From Arthrobacter globiformis (lineage in GTDB: Bacteria > Actinomycetota > Actinomycetes > Actinomycetales > Micrococcaceae): DNA of 64,000 bases. This document shows, piece after piece, positions 35,203 to 44,401 of the stretch (position 1 is the stretch's first letter; every line of letters begins with the position of its first letter). Made by a program: the position numbers and the translations under genes. Where the stretch lies: positions 48,483 through 112,482 of the forward strand of contig NZ_QLNP01000095.1 of the NCBI RefSeq assembly GCF_003261175.1. Direction: 5' to 3'. The notes beneath the pieces were generated by a model. It was not told the origin of the DNA and did not search any database. It saw only the letters and a list, made by a program, of their open reading frames with translations.

Positions 35203-35571
35203 ATGCCTTGGTGGTCCTGGATTCTTATTTGGGTGGCCCTTGTGTCACTGTCGCTGCTGCTCTTCGTGCTGATGGGCGTTCGCCTGTTCCGCCAGTTCAT
35301 GGCAACCGTCAAGGAGCTCGGCGAAGCGGGCGACAAACTCACCAGCCTTCCGGTTGCGGCGGCAGCGTCGGCTGGCGCCGCCGGTCCGGTGCCTGGCCCC
35401 TATGCCGGCGGGGTGGCGCCGGGCACGGCGCCTTTTGCCTCGCCGCACCAGATGCAGCATGATTACCACGCGTCCAAAGAGGCCCGCAGGGAGGCCCGGC
35501 GCCAGCGCCGGGTCCGCCGGAAGACCGACCGGGGCCAGCCCCAGCGGCTGCGCGACATCGAATTCAGATAA
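35203..35571 (+). CDS. Small membrane protein of unknown function upstream of tatA
   Basis: 122 residues. One membrane helix at about 5-27 (WILIWVALVSLSLLLFVLMGV), a short amphipathic segment (LFRQFMATVKELGEAGDKL), an Ala/Gly/Pro-rich linker (50-85) and a very basic C-terminus (EARREARRQRRVRRKTDRG). This layout vaguely resembles the TatA plan (helix, amphipathic helix, charged tail), but there is no TatA FG hinge. It lies 35 bases before tatA and may be co-transcribed. Function unknown. Confidence 0.75.
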   Translation: MPWWSWILIWVALVSLSLLLFVLMGVRLFRQFMATVKELGEAGDKLTSLPVAAAASAGAAGPVPGPYAGGVAPGTAPFASPHQMQHDYHASKEARREARRQRRVRRKTDRGQPQRLRDIEFR

Positions 35572-35606
35572 ACGTAGGATGTAGCTAAACGAAAGGAACA
35601 CCCACC

Positions 35607-35876
35607 ATGAGGCTTGAAGGCTGGCATCTCATCATCATCATCGTCCTGGCTTTGGTGCTCTTCGCTGCACCGAAACTTCCCGGCATGGCCCGGAGCCTCG
35701 GCCAGTCGATGCGCATTTTCAAGTCGGAAGTCCGCGAAATGAAGAAGGACGGCGCGCCTGAAGCCAAGGACGGCTCGGATCCCGTCGAAGGCACCGTCGT
35801 CAACCACCCGCGTTCCGCCGCCACGGACAACCGTCCCGCAGACGGGAACGACGTTCCGCCGCCCAACCGCGCCTAG
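35607..35876 (+). CDS. tatA: Twin-arginine translocase subunit TatA
   Basis: 89 residues with GAAAGGAA ribosome site. It has a short N-terminus, one membrane helix (WHLIIIIVLALVLFAAPKLP) and the amphipathic helix MARSLGQSMRIFKSEVREMKKD, followed by a disordered polar tail. The usual Phe-Gly hinge reads FAAPKLP here. TatA forms the protein-conducting assembly for folded twin-arginine substrates with TatC, whose gene starts 6 bases downstream. Confidence 0.94.
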   Translation: MRLEGWHLIIIIVLALVLFAAPKLPGMARSLGQSMRIFKSEVREMKKDGAPEAKDGSDPVEGTVVNHPRSAATDNRPADGNDVPPPNRA

Positions 35877-35882
35877 GATTTC

Positions 35883-36719
35883 GTGGCACTGACCATGAGT
35901 CGTCAATCCAACCCTGAGGGACGGATGGCTCTGCTGGACCATCTGCGCGAACTCAGGAACCGGCTGTTCAAGTCCGCCATTGCCGTTGTGCTCGCCACAG
36001 TTGCGGGTTTCCTGGTCTACCAGCCCATGCTCGCGGCCCTGATCAAACCGATCAAGGACCTCAACGAGAGCGAGGGCCGGCAGGCGTCGCTTAACTTCGA
36101 CGGAGTGGCGAGCTCCTTCGACCTGATGATCCAGGTGTCGGTGTTCCTGGGGTTGATCCTGGCCAGCCCGGTCTGGCTGTACCAGCTCTGGGCGTTCATC
36201 GTCCCCGGACTGCACAAGAAGGAACGCCGGCTGGCACTGTCCTTCGTGGCGGCCGCAGTGCCGCTCTTCATCGGGGGCGTGACGATGGCGTGGCTCGTCC
36301 TGCCCAATGCTGTAAGGGTCCTGACTGATTTCACCCCGGCGGGCGGATCCAACTTCATCAGCGCGCAGGTCTACCTCTCCTTCGTGCTGCGGCTGCTGGT
36401 CGCCTTCGGCATTGCCTTCCTCCTCCCGGTTGTCCTGGTGGGGCTGAACCTCGCCGGAATCCTCCGCGGGGAGCAGCTCATCAAAAGCTGGCGCATCACC
36501 GTGTTCCTTGTCTGCCTGTTCGCAGCCATGGCCGCCCCGGGCGGCGACGCGATGAGCATGTTCTACCTTGCCGGCCCCATGCTCCTGCTCTTCTTCCTGG
36601 CCATCGGCCTGTGCGTCCTGAACGACCGCCGTCGAGCACGCCGGGCCGTGAAGCGCGCCGCTGAGACAGAGGCCACAGCCGATGTCGGGACTCCGAGCAG
36701 TGAGCTGAAGAATCTCTAG
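35883..36719 (+). CDS. tatC: Twin-arginine translocase subunit TatC
   Basis: 278 residues from GTG (a Met at 35895 is an alternative). TatC is the twin-arginine signal-peptide receptor. The N-terminal LLDHLRELRNRLFKS is the conserved signal-binding segment, and six membrane helices follow, with the LYQLWAFIVPGLHKKERR loop and AFGIAFLLPVVLVGLN. Usual length is 240-320 residues. It is coupled closely to tatA. Confidence 0.95.
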   Translation: MALTMSRQSNPEGRMALLDHLRELRNRLFKSAIAVVLATVAGFLVYQPMLAALIKPIKDLNESEGRQASLNFDGVASSFDLMIQVSVFLGLILASPVWLYQLWAFIVPGLHKKERRLALSFVAAAVPLFIGGVTMAWLVLPNAVRVLTDFTPAGGSNFISAQVYLSFVLRLLVAFGIAFLLPVVLVGLNLAGILRGEQLIKSWRITVFLVCLFAAMAAPGGDAMSMFYLAGPMLLLFFLAIGLCVLNDRRRARRAVKRAAETEATADVGTPSSELKNL

Positions 36720-36731
36720 GCACGCCACCGC

Positions 36732-36737
36732 TAGGCT
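36732..36737 (+). promoter_or_regulatory. -10 box TAGGCT, leaderless-type
   Basis: TAGGCT ends 6 bases before the ATG of the helicase gene; the spacer TGAGGA could double as a weak ribosome site. Confidence 0.5.
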
Positions 36738-36743
36738 TGAGGA

Positions 36744-39638
36744 ATGTCCACCACCACTCCGTCGCCCTCCGAACGGTACCGCGCCAGCGCCGAACGGGCC
36801 GCGGAAGCAAAGACCCACCTGGGTGCATTCGCCCGCACACTGAGCTTTGAACTGGATGACTTCCAGCGGCAGGCGTGCAAGTCCCTGCAGGAAGGCCGCG
36901 GGGTGCTGGTCGCCGCGCCCACCGGTGCCGGCAAGACCATCGTGGGGGAGTTCGCCGTCTACCTGGCACTCCAGCGCGGACTGAAGGCCTTCTACACCAC
37001 GCCCATCAAGGCGCTCAGCAACCAGAAATTCACCGAGCTGGCGGAGAAATACGGCGAGGCGAACGTCGGACTCCTGACTGGCGACACCAGCATCAACGGC
37101 GACGCGCCCGTGGTGGTCATGACCACCGAGGTCCTCCGCAACATGCTGTACGCCGACTCCGACACTCTGTTCGACCTCGGTTTTGTGGTCATGGACGAGG
37201 TCCACTACCTGGCCGACCGCTTCCGGGGAGCAGTCTGGGAGGAAGTCATCATCCACCTGCCCAGCGAGGTGCAGGTCGCCTCCCTCAGCGCCACGGTGTC
37301 CAATGCCGAAGAGTTCGGCGCCTGGCTGGACACCGTCCGCGGCGACACCGACGTGATCGTCTCCGAACACCGGCCCGTGCCGCTGTGGCAGCACGTCATG
37401 GTGGGCCGGGACATTCTGGACCTTTTCGCGGGCGAGACCACCTTCGACGAAATCGCCCCCGCCGGCAGCCCTGCGGCGGCAGCTGCCCTGCCACTGGCGC
37501 CGTCACCCGACGACGCCGGCCAGCGGGGTTTCGAGGTCAATCCTGAACTGCTGACGCTCTCGAGGGCCGAAAGCCAGCTCAACTTCCAGGGCCGCTTCGG
37601 CCACGGCGGCCGGAGCCAGCGGCGCCAGCAGCGCCAGCGCTACGGCGACCGGCCCCAGCAGGAGACCCGTACCGCGGCTCGGAGGGCCAGCCGCCCGCAG
37701 GTCATCGCAAGCCTTGACCGGCAGGACCTGCTGCCCGCCATCACCTTCATTTTTTCCCGGGCCGGGTGTGATGCCGCCGTCGCCCAGTGCGTGGCGTCCG
37801 GACTCTGGCTCACAACGGAGCGGGAACAGCGCATCATCGCCCAGCGCGTGGACGAAGCGGGCCAGGACATCCCCACTGACGACCTTGAAGTGCTGGGCTT
37901 CTGGAACTGGCGCGACGGGCTACTCCGCGGCTTCGCGGCCCACCACGCGGGCATGCTTCCCACCTTCAAGGAAGTCGTCGAAAAACTCTTTGCGGACGGC
38001 CTCGTGAAGGCGGTTTTCGCCACAGAGACGCTGGCCCTCGGCATCAATATGCCCGCCCGCTCAGTGGTGCTGGAGAAGCTGGACAAGTTCAACGGCGAAT
38101 CCCACGTGGACATCACGGCAGGCGAGTACACCCAGCTCACCGGCCGGGCGGGCCGGCGCGGCATCGACGTCGAAGGCCATGCCGTGGTTCTGTGGCAGCC
38201 GGGCACGGACCCGGCTGCCGTGGCCGGCCTTGCCTCCCGCCGGACGTATCCGCTGAATTCCAGCTTCCAGCCCACGTACAACATGAGCATCAACCTGCTG
38301 GCCCAATTCGGGCGGCCGCGGGCCAGGGAAATCCTGGAGTCCTCCTTCGCCCAGTTCCAGGCTGACCGTTCGGTGGTCGGGCTGGCCAGGCAGGTGCGCA
38401 GCCGTGAGGAGTCGCTGGCCGGCTACGCAAAGTCGATGACGTGCCATCTGGGCGACTTCACCGAATACGCGCGCCTCCGGCGGGAACTTTCCGACGCAGA
38501 GAACTTCACTTCGCGGAGCAAGTCGCGGGCCCGCAAGTCGCTCAACGAGGATTCCCTGAGCCGGCTCCTGCCGGGCGATGTCGTGGATGTCCCGGCCGGG
38601 AGGGCCCCGGGTTTCGCCGTAGTGCTGAGCTCGGACCACAGCTCCCGGGAGCCCAGGCCCGCGATCCTGACACTGGAAAACCAGCTGCGCCGGATCGGCG
38701 TCGATGACCTCGAGGGGCCCATTGCGCCGCTGACCCGGATCAGGATCCCCAAGTCCTTCAACGCCAAGGTTCCCAAGTCGCGGCGGGACCTGGCCTCGTC
38801 GGTCCGGAACGCGCTGCGGGAGAACCGGCCGCCGGCCCGGGGAAACAGCCGCAACACCGACTTCGGGCTGGGCTCTGCCATGCAAAACCAGGAAAAGAAG
38901 ATCGCCGACCTGCGGCGTGCCCTGCGCGCCCACCCGTGCCACGGCTGCAGCGAACGCGAGGACCACGCAAGGTGGTCCGAACGCTGGTGGAAGCTGCGCA
39001 AGGAAACCGACGGCCTGGTCCGCCAGATCCAGGGGCGCACCAACACCATCGCCAAGACGTTTGACCGGGTCTGCGATGTCCTGTCCGCCTATGGCTACCT
39101 GGAATCCACCGAGGACGGGCAGCACCGCATCAGTCCTGACGGCCAGCGGCTGCGCCGGATCTACGGCGAGAAGGACCTGCTGATCTCCCAGGCACTGCGG
39201 CAGGGCGCGTTCGATGACCTCGACGCCGTGGAGGTGGCTGCCTTCGCCAGCGTGCTGGTGTACCAGGCCAAGCGTGAGGACCGCGGCCTGCGGCCCCGCA
39301 TGCCCAGCATCGCACTTGAGACGGCCGTGGATATCGTGGTCCATGAGTGGTCTGCGCTGGAGGACGTGGAGGAACAGAACAAGCTGCCGCTCACCGGCGA
39401 GCCCGAACTTGGACTGGTCTGGCCCATGTACAAGTGGGCCCGCGGCCGGCATCTGCAGGAGGTGCTCAGCGGCACCGACCTGGCCGCCGGCGACTTCGTC
39501 CGGTGGGTCAAGCAGGTGATCGACCTGCTGGACCAGCTTGCCAAGATTCCCGGCCTCGACCCCCGGCTGGCGCGGCTCTGCGCCGAGGCCATCAAACAGA
39601 TCAGGCGGGGCGTCGTCGCCTACTCCACCGTGGGCTGA
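36744..39638 (+). CDS. Ski2/Mtr4-like DEAD/DEAH RNA helicase (HelY type)
   Basis: 964 residues. The superfamily 2 helicase core has a Q-region FELDDFQRQA, Walker A APTGAGKT (58-65), TTPIKALSNQKF, Walker B MDEVHYLADRFRG near 150, SATVSN, and the C-terminal motifs AVFATETLALGINMPARSVV and QLTGRAGRRGIDVEG. An Arg/Gln-rich insertion (about 285-320) lies between the two RecA folds, and the C-terminal half corresponds to the winged-helix and helical bundle of Ski2-like proteins with CHGCSERE in an insert. Actinobacterial HelY proteins of this type are thought to act in RNA processing. It follows tatC, as in M. tuberculosis. Confidence 0.92.
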   Translation: MSTTTPSPSERYRASAERAAEAKTHLGAFARTLSFELDDFQRQACKSLQEGRGVLVAAPTGAGKTIVGEFAVYLALQRGLKAFYTTPIKALSNQKFTELAEKYGEANVGLLTGDTSINGDAPVVVMTTEVLRNMLYADSDTLFDLGFVVMDEVHYLADRFRGAVWEEVIIHLPSEVQVASLSATVSNAEEFGAWLDTVRGDTDVIVSEHRPVPLWQHVMVGRDILDLFAGETTFDEIAPAGSPAAAAALPLAPSPDDAGQRGFEVNPELLTLSRAESQLNFQGRFGHGGRSQRRQQRQRYGDRPQQETRTAARRASRPQVIASLDRQDLLPAITFIFSRAGCDAAVAQCVASGLWLTTEREQRIIAQRVDEAGQDIPTDDLEVLGFWNWRDGLLRGFAAHHAGMLPTFKEVVEKLFADGLVKAVFATETLALGINMPARSVVLEKLDKFNGESHVDITAGEYTQLTGRAGRRGIDVEGHAVVLWQPGTDPAAVAGLASRRTYPLNSSFQPTYNMSINLLAQFGRPRAREILESSFAQFQADRSVVGLARQVRSREESLAGYAKSMTCHLGDFTEYARLRRELSDAENFTSRSKSRARKSLNEDSLSRLLPGDVVDVPAGRAPGFAVVLSSDHSSREPRPAILTLENQLRRIGVDDLEGPIAPLTRIRIPKSFNAKVPKSRRDLASSVRNALRENRPPARGNSRNTDFGLGSAMQNQEKKIADLRRALRAHPCHGCSEREDHARWSERWWKLRKETDGLVRQIQGRTNTIAKTFDRVCDVLSAYGYLESTEDGQHRISPDGQRLRRIYGEKDLLISQALRQGAFDDLDAVEVAAFASVLVYQAKREDRGLRPRMPSIALETAVDIVVHEWSALEDVEEQNKLPLTGEPELGLVWPMYKWARGRHLQEVLSGTDLAAGDFVRWVKQVIDLLDQLAKIPGLDPRLARLCAEAIKQIRRGVVAYSTVG

Positions 39639-39714
39639 CGGCCCGCACGGCCCGACCGCCCTATTGAACATTTCGCACCGAACACCCGGATTGAACACCC
39701 CAAGGAGCGCCTCC

Positions 39715-41376
39715 ATGGCCGATGCCCCCGCCCGCCCGCAGGAGGGAACCGGACCGTCAAAGGTCACGCTATACCGCAACGGTTCCGTCTACACCGCGGC
39801 CGATCCCTTCGCCACGGCCATGCTCGTGGACGGCGACACCATCGCTTGGGTCGGTTCGGAGCAGGCTGCTGCTTCCATCGCAGACAGCTCCATGGACATC
39901 ATCGATCTGCGCGGCGCCCTCGTCGCCCCGGGTTTTGTGGATTCCCACGCCCACCTGACGGAGACCGGCATCGCCCTGGACTCACTGCAGCTCGGCGGTG
40001 TCCGGTCCGCCCGCGAACTGCTGGACGCCGTCGCGGCCTCGGGCGGGGACGGCGCAGTGCTGGGACACGGCTGGGATGAGTCCCGCTGGGACAACCCCAC
40101 GCTCCCGGATGCCGGAGAACTGGAGCGGGCTGCCGCTGGCCGTCCGGTCTACCTTTCCCGTGTTGACGTGCACTCGGCCCTCGTCTCGCCGTCACTCATA
40201 GCCAGTGCCGGGCTTGCGGAGCTGGACGGCTACGCGCCCGGCGGTCACGTCAGGCGCCATGCCCACAGTGCTGCCAGGCAGGCCACCCGCCGCCTTTCGT
40301 CCGCTGCGCTGCAGGAATACCAGCGGCGTACGCTGGACGAGGCAGCGGCCAACGGGTATGTGGCGCTGGCCGAGATGGGTGCACCAAAAATCAGCAGCGT
40401 CGAGGACCTGCGGGTGGCCGCCGGATGGAATGACGCGGCAGGCTCCCGGCCGGCGCCGGAGGTGCTCCCGTACTGGGGGCAACTGACGCCGACAGCGGCC
40501 GACGCCGAGGCGCTGCTTGCCGAGCTCGGCGTCCGGGTCCGCGGATTTGCCGGGGACCTGAACATCGACGGATCCATCGGCTCCCGCACGGCGTCCCTGC
40601 GCGAACCCTATGCCGACGCACCGGAGGAGAGCGGCACGACCTACCTTTCAGTCGCTGACGCGGCCGCGCACCTGGCGGCCTGTTCAGTGCTGGGTATACA
40701 GGGCGGATTCCACGTCATCGGCGACGCCGGCCTCGATGCGGCGTTGCAGGCCCTCGAGGAGGCAGCCGCCGAGGTGGGGGAGCAGCGGGTCCGGGCCGCA
40801 GGGCACCGCTTTGAGCACGTCGAAATGGCCGACGCCGACGCCATTGCCCGCCTGGCTAAGTACTCCGTGACGGTCAGCGCGCAGCCCGTCTTCGACGCTG
40901 CGTGGGGCGGCCAAGGACGCCTCTATGAGCAGCGTCTCGGTACCCGCAGCCGGGGCATGAACCCGTTCGCCTCGTTTTACTCGGCAGGTGTCCCGATCTG
41001 CTTTGGCAGCGACACCCCGGTGACGCCGCTCCGACCATGGTCCAGCGTGCGGGCCTGCCTCGAACACCACGACGCAGACCAGCGCATCTCTGCCCGTGCA
41101 GCCTTCCTCGGCCACACGCGGGCAGGCTGGCGCGCCGCGCGGTACGAAAATCCCATGGCCGGCCAGCTGGTACCGGGCGCACCCGCAACTTTCGCCGTCT
41201 GGGAAGTGGATGAGCTCATGGTCCAGGTGGCTGACGGCAGGGTCCAGTCCTGGAGCACGGATCCCCGTGCCCGCACGCCGCTGCTGCCGGCACTGGACAC
41301 TGGCACGGATCCCCGGTGCCTGCAGACGGTGCGGAACGGGCTGGAGCTGTTCTCCGCACGGGCCCTGCGCGCCTGA
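39715..41376 (+). CDS. Amidohydrolase family protein (exoenzyme-type, YtcJ-like)
   Basis: 553 residues from the ATG at 39715 with AAGGAG ribosome site. The sequence opens with a beta-sandwich (VTLYRNGSVYTAADPFATAMLVDGD), then VAPGFVDSHAHLTETG with the metal HxH pair, HRFEHVEMAD and FGSDTPVTPLRPW with the catalytic Asp. The long middle section matches amidohydrolase-3 enzymes, which hydrolyse amide or formamide bonds in varied substrates. Substrate unknown. It has no close operon partner; the next gene is 430 bases downstream. Confidence 0.87.
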   Translation: MADAPARPQEGTGPSKVTLYRNGSVYTAADPFATAMLVDGDTIAWVGSEQAAASIADSSMDIIDLRGALVAPGFVDSHAHLTETGIALDSLQLGGVRSARELLDAVAASGGDGAVLGHGWDESRWDNPTLPDAGELERAAAGRPVYLSRVDVHSALVSPSLIASAGLAELDGYAPGGHVRRHAHSAARQATRRLSSAALQEYQRRTLDEAAANGYVALAEMGAPKISSVEDLRVAAGWNDAAGSRPAPEVLPYWGQLTPTAADAEALLAELGVRVRGFAGDLNIDGSIGSRTASLREPYADAPEESGTTYLSVADAAAHLAACSVLGIQGGFHVIGDAGLDAALQALEEAAAEVGEQRVRAAGHRFEHVEMADADAIARLAKYSVTVSAQPVFDAAWGGQGRLYEQRLGTRSRGMNPFASFYSAGVPICFGSDTPVTPLRPWSSVRACLEHHDADQRISARAAFLGHTRAGWRAARYENPMAGQLVPGAPATFAVWEVDELMVQVADGRVQSWSTDPRARTPLLPALDTGTDPRCLQTVRNGLELFSARALRA

Positions 41377-41808
41377 TAAGCCGGCGGGTCTGGCGGCGAC
41401 ATATTGCGCCATCCAGCCGCCATCTGGCGACGCATCACCCGCCGAGAAGTGCCTCTGACGTGCGACGATACGTGAACTGGCAGGTCAGAGGGCTGTTGAC
41501 AGCCCCCAGCCAGTCCGTAGCATTGTGCTTCCGGGGCGGGTCCAAAGCGCAGCAGAAAACAGTTCCTCCATCCGCTTATCGCGGCATCAGCAACTGGCCC
41601 GTGGCGCGTGGACCCGCCCGTGGCGCAACCGGACCCCGGCAGCCGTGCTGCTGATGAACAAGCGCGAAGGGCACTTACGGCCCCGTTGCCGGCTATGCGG
41701 ACGGAAGGGCTGTCCGGGGACCGTATAATGGGGAGTTGCGCTTTACGAGCCGGCGTTCCCGCCAGGCTCCCCGCGTGCTGACCGCTCCCATCCAGGAAAG
41801 GCCTCCCT
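41377..41808. other. Intergenic region upstream of the mannosyltransferase
   Basis: 432 bases without a supportable gene. It contains a perfect TATAAT at 41724-41729, giving about 75 bases of leader before the ATG/GTG of the next gene. No clear -35 box lies at 17 bases. No hairpin series resembling a riboswitch was recognised. Confidence 0.4.
41724..41729 (+). promoter_or_regulatory. Consensus -10 box TATAAT
   Basis: A perfect TATAAT in otherwise GC-rich DNA, 79 bases before the mannosyltransferase start. The upstream -35 region (around 41701-41706) does not match TTGACA, so an extended -10 or activator-dependent promoter is possible. Confidence 0.45.
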
Positions 41809-42546
41809 GTGCGTGTCCTCACCATCATCCCGACCTACAACGAGCTGGAGTCGCTTCCCAAGACTCTGGGACGCCTCCGCGCCGCCGTGCCGGCTTCCGA
41901 CGTCCTCGTTGTGGACGACAACAGCCCGGACGGCACCGGACAGCTGGCGGACAGCATCGCTGCCGCGGACAACCAGGTCCACGTACTGCACCGGAAGGGC
42001 AAGGAGGGCCTGGGCGCCGCCTACATCGCGGGCTTCAAGTGGGGACTGGACGCCGGCTACGACGTCCTTGTGGAGATGGACGCCGACGGTTCGCACCAGC
42101 CCGAACAGCTGCCCTCCCTGCTGGAGGCCGTGGACCAGGGCGCAGACCTCGCCATGGGTTCCCGCTGGGTGAAGGGTGGAAGCGTCGTGAACTGGCCGCT
42201 GTACCGCCAGGCCATCTCCCGGACCGGGAGCACATACGCGCGCATCATGCTCGGCCTCAAGATCAAGGATGTCACTGGCGGGTACCGGGCGTTCCGGCGC
42301 ACCACGCTCGAGAAGCTGAACCTGGACCAGGTCGATTCCGTGGGCTACGGCTTCCAGGTGGATCTCGCGTGGCGCGTAGCGAAGATGGGGCTGAACATCG
42401 TAGAGCGGCCCATCACGTTCGTGGAACGTGAACTGGGCGCTTCCAAGATGAGCGGCAATATCGTGGTTGAGGCCATGATCAATGTGACGAAGTGGGGCCT
42501 GACCGCCCGCTGGCGGAAGTTGACCGGCAAGACCCCGCGCGACTGA
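41809..42546 (+). CDS. Polyprenol monophosphomannose synthase (Ppm1/DPM1-like)
   Basis: 245 residues from GTG with an AGGAAAGG ribosome site. A GT2 glycosyltransferase: [18 protein letters not shown] at the start, [13 protein letters not shown] with the nucleotide-binding Asp residues, [17 protein letters not shown] as the DXD-type motif, and [16 protein letters not shown] with [17 protein letters not shown]. It transfers mannose from GDP-mannose to polyprenyl phosphate, giving the donor for lipoglycan and protein mannosylation at the membrane. No C-terminal acyltransferase domain is fused, unlike mycobacterial Ppm1. Confidence 0.92.
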   Translation: MRVLTIIPTYNELESLPKTLGRLRAAVPASDVLVVDDNSPDGTGQLADSIAAADNQVHVLHRKGKEGLGAAYIAGFKWGLDAGYDVLVEMDADGSHQPEQLPSLLEAVDQGADLAMGSRWVKGGSVVNWPLYRQAISRTGSTYARIMLGLKIKDVTGGYRAFRRTTLEKLNLDQVDSVGYGFQVDLAWRVAKMGLNIVERPITFVERELGASKMSGNIVVEAMINVTKWGLTARWRKLTGKTPRD

Positions 42547-42571
42547 CGGCACAAGGACCAGGCGGATACGC

Positions 42572-42620
42572 AAAAGGCCGGATCGGCTGCAACCAAATGG
42601 TGCAGCGGATCCGGCCTTTT
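42572..42620. terminator. Bidirectional terminator
   Basis: AAAAGGCCGGATC pairs with GATCCGGCCTTTT across an inner GCTGCA/TGCAGC pairing; A- and T-runs flank both sides. It separates the forward mannosyltransferase from the convergent rbpA. Confidence 0.88.
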
Positions 42621-42653
42621 TGGCTGTAGCGCCAGCCTGCCGGCCAGTAGCGG

Positions 42654-43001
42654 TTAGGCTGAACGCCGTTCGCCGCGACGCTCGCGCAGGATGGTGAGGC
42701 GGTCTTCGAGGATCTGCTCAAGCTCGGGAAGCGAGCGGCGCTCCAGCAGCATGTCCCAGTGCGTTCGGACTGCTTTTTCGTTGCTGGTGTCCGGGCGTTC
42801 GCCATCAACGAGCAGCGCTTCCTTGCCGGTCTTGGAAACCCAGACAGGGGGAATTTCGGCTTCGGAAGAGAAGGTTACGAAAACCTGTTCGCCGTCCTCA
42901 CACCGGTACTCAACCCGCTGACGCGGAGCCGGCTCCACGCCGGATTCGGTCTCCATGCTTTGGGCGCCAAGACGCATGCCTCGCAGGCTGCGATCGCTCA
43001 T
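42654..43001 (-). CDS. rbpA: RNA polymerase-binding protein RbpA
   Basis: 115 residues with GGGAGAAATC ribosome site. RbpA is an actinobacterial essential or near-essential factor that stabilises principal sigma factor on RNA polymerase and gives basal rifampicin tolerance. The sequence has MSDRSLRGMRLGAQSMETE (N-terminal tail and linker), the core YRCEDGEQVFVTFSSEAEIPPVW and the sigma-interacting C-terminal helix RRSLPELEQILEDRLTILRERR. It lies alone behind a long promoter region that contains a SigR/SigH-like promoter. Confidence 0.95.
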   Translation of the reverse strand: MSDRSLRGMRLGAQSMETESGVEPAPRQRVEYRCEDGEQVFVTFSSEAEIPPVWVSKTGKEALLVDGERPDTSNEKAVRTHWDMLLERRSLPELEQILEDRLTILRERRGERRSA

Positions 43002-43106
43002 GATTTCTCCCTCTAATCGGTTCGCGGAGCGGACTCCGCGCTAGCCGGAAGCCCTGATAAGGGTGCCTCCGGACTACGGTGTGGTTCACGTAGCATCACT
43101 AGGTGA

Positions 43107-43132
43107 AACGCTTCGCCAAGCATTGTTGTTCC
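43107..43132 (-). promoter_or_regulatory. SigR/SigH-type promoter of rbpA
   Basis: On the reverse strand GGAAC (43132-43128), 18 bases, then GTT (43109-43107). This fits the thiol-oxidative-stress sigma consensus GGAAY-N18-GTT (SigR of Streptomyces, SigH of mycobacteria), including the extended forms GGAACA and CGTT. It is 106 bases upstream of the rbpA ATG. In Streptomyces coelicolor rbpA is a known SigR target, which makes the match more credible. Confidence 0.6.
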
Positions 43133-43258
43133 GCACGGACTGATCCGGCCGGACAAATATCCAATTATACGGATTCCGGCAGGCCGCAGCAATCCGGCCA
43201 TGCAGCATCCGGCACAGGGCAGCAATCCGGCCAGCCGCAGCAACGCGGGTAGGTGCAC

Positions 43259-43300
43259 AAGCAAAGGGAGGCAGGCCAACCGGTCTGCCTCCCTTTGCTT
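43259..43300 (-). terminator. Terminator of the NfeD-SPFH operon
   Basis: Perfect 16-bp stem (43259-43274 with 43285-43300), 10-base loop, 11 bases after the SPFH stop on the reverse strand. The stem end is A/T-rich (CTTTGCTT). Confidence 0.85.
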
Positions 43301-43311
43301 TCCTTACAACG

Positions 43312-44298
43312 CTACGCCTGGGTCCGGGCCGCCGCCTCGCCGGGGTGGCCGCCGGACGGGTCGGGTGGGCCGCCGTCCTGGCTCCCGAACAGGTCGCCGG
43401 ACCGGGGATCAGGGTTGGTTCCGCCCAAAGCGCTGCCGATGCCTTTCAGTGCCTCGCCGACTTCGCTGGGGATGATCCACAGCTTGTTGGAGGAGCCTTC
43501 CGCGAGCTTCGGGAGGGTCTGCAGGTACTGGTAGGCCAGCAGCTTCTGGTCCGGGTTGCCCTTGTGGATGGCGTCGAACACCTTCTGGATGGCCTGCGAC
43601 TCGCCGTCGGCACGCAGGATGGCAGCCTTGGCGTCACCCTCGGCCTTGAGGATGGCGGCCTGCCGCTGCCCTTCAGCGGTCAGGATCTGGGACTGCTTGG
43701 TTCCCTCGGCGGTCAGGATCGCGGCGCGGCGGTCACGTTCCGCCCTCATCTGCTTCTCCATCGAATCCTGGATGGAGTGCGGCGGGTCGATGGCCTTCAG
43801 TTCCACCCGGGAGACGCGGATGCCCCAGCGGCCGGTGGCTTCGTCCAGGACTCCGCGGAGCTGGCCGTTGATCTGGTCCCTGGAAGTGAGTGCCTCTTCC
43901 AGGTTCAGGCCGCCCACGACGTTACGCAGGGTGGTGGTGGTCAGCTGCTCCACGGCCTGGATGTAGTTGGCGATCTCGTAGGTGGCAGCGCGCGGATCGG
44001 TGACCTGGAAGTAGACCACGGTGTCGATCGACACCACGAGGTTGTCCTCCGTGATCACGGGCTGCGGCGGAAAGGACACCACCTGCTCGCGCAGGTCCAG
44101 CAGCGGCAGGAGCCGGTCAACAAAGGGGATGAGGAGGGTCAGGCCGGGATTGAGGGTCCGCTGGTATTTCCCCAGCCGTTCCACGACGCCGGCGCGGGCC
44201 TGCGGCACGATCCGCACCGAGCGGACCAGCACGATGATGACGAAAATGATCAGAACCACCAGCACGAACGTGAGTGCGATTCCGCCTGGGCTATCCAT
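43312..44298 (-). CDS. SPFH/Band 7 (stomatin-like) membrane protein
   Basis: 328 residues, AAGGAG ribosome site. One N-terminal membrane helix (about 6-27), then the SPFH domain: RIVPQARAGVVERLGKYQRTLNPGL, IPFVDR, DLREQVVSFPPQPVITEDN, VVYFQVTDPRAATYEI. A coiled-coil stretch rich in Ala/Glu (AILTAEGTKQSQILTAEGQRQ) and a Gly/Pro-rich tail follow. Members organise lipid microdomains or scaffold membrane proteases. The upstream NfeD gene on the same strand is the usual partner of such proteins. Confidence 0.93.
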   Translation of the reverse strand: MDSPGGIALTFVLVVLIIFVIIVLVRSVRIVPQARAGVVERLGKYQRTLNPGLTLLIPFVDRLLPLLDLREQVVSFPPQPVITEDNLVVSIDTVVYFQVTDPRAATYEIANYIQAVEQLTTTTLRNVVGGLNLEEALTSRDQINGQLRGVLDEATGRWGIRVSRVELKAIDPPHSIQDSMEKQMRAERDRRAAILTAEGTKQSQILTAEGQRQAAILKAEGDAKAAILRADGESQAIQKVFDAIHKGNPDQKLLAYQYLQTLPKLAEGSSNKLWIIPSEVGEALKGIGSALGGTNPDPRSGDLFGSQDGGPPDPSGGHPGEAAARTQA

Positions 44299-44401
44299 AC
44301 TTCTCCTTTGTCCCCAACTTTCAGTGAAGCTCTAACCTGGCGAAAACTCGCCGCAATCTGCCGCTCCGCCGTGGCGGGAGCAGAAACCCATGGGGAACCG
44401 C

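Noticed and set aside
35463-39779. Long reverse frames opposite tatC and the helicase gene (about 643 and 572 codons)
   Set aside because: Low-complexity Gln/His/Arg readings, no start signals, antisense to recognised proteins.
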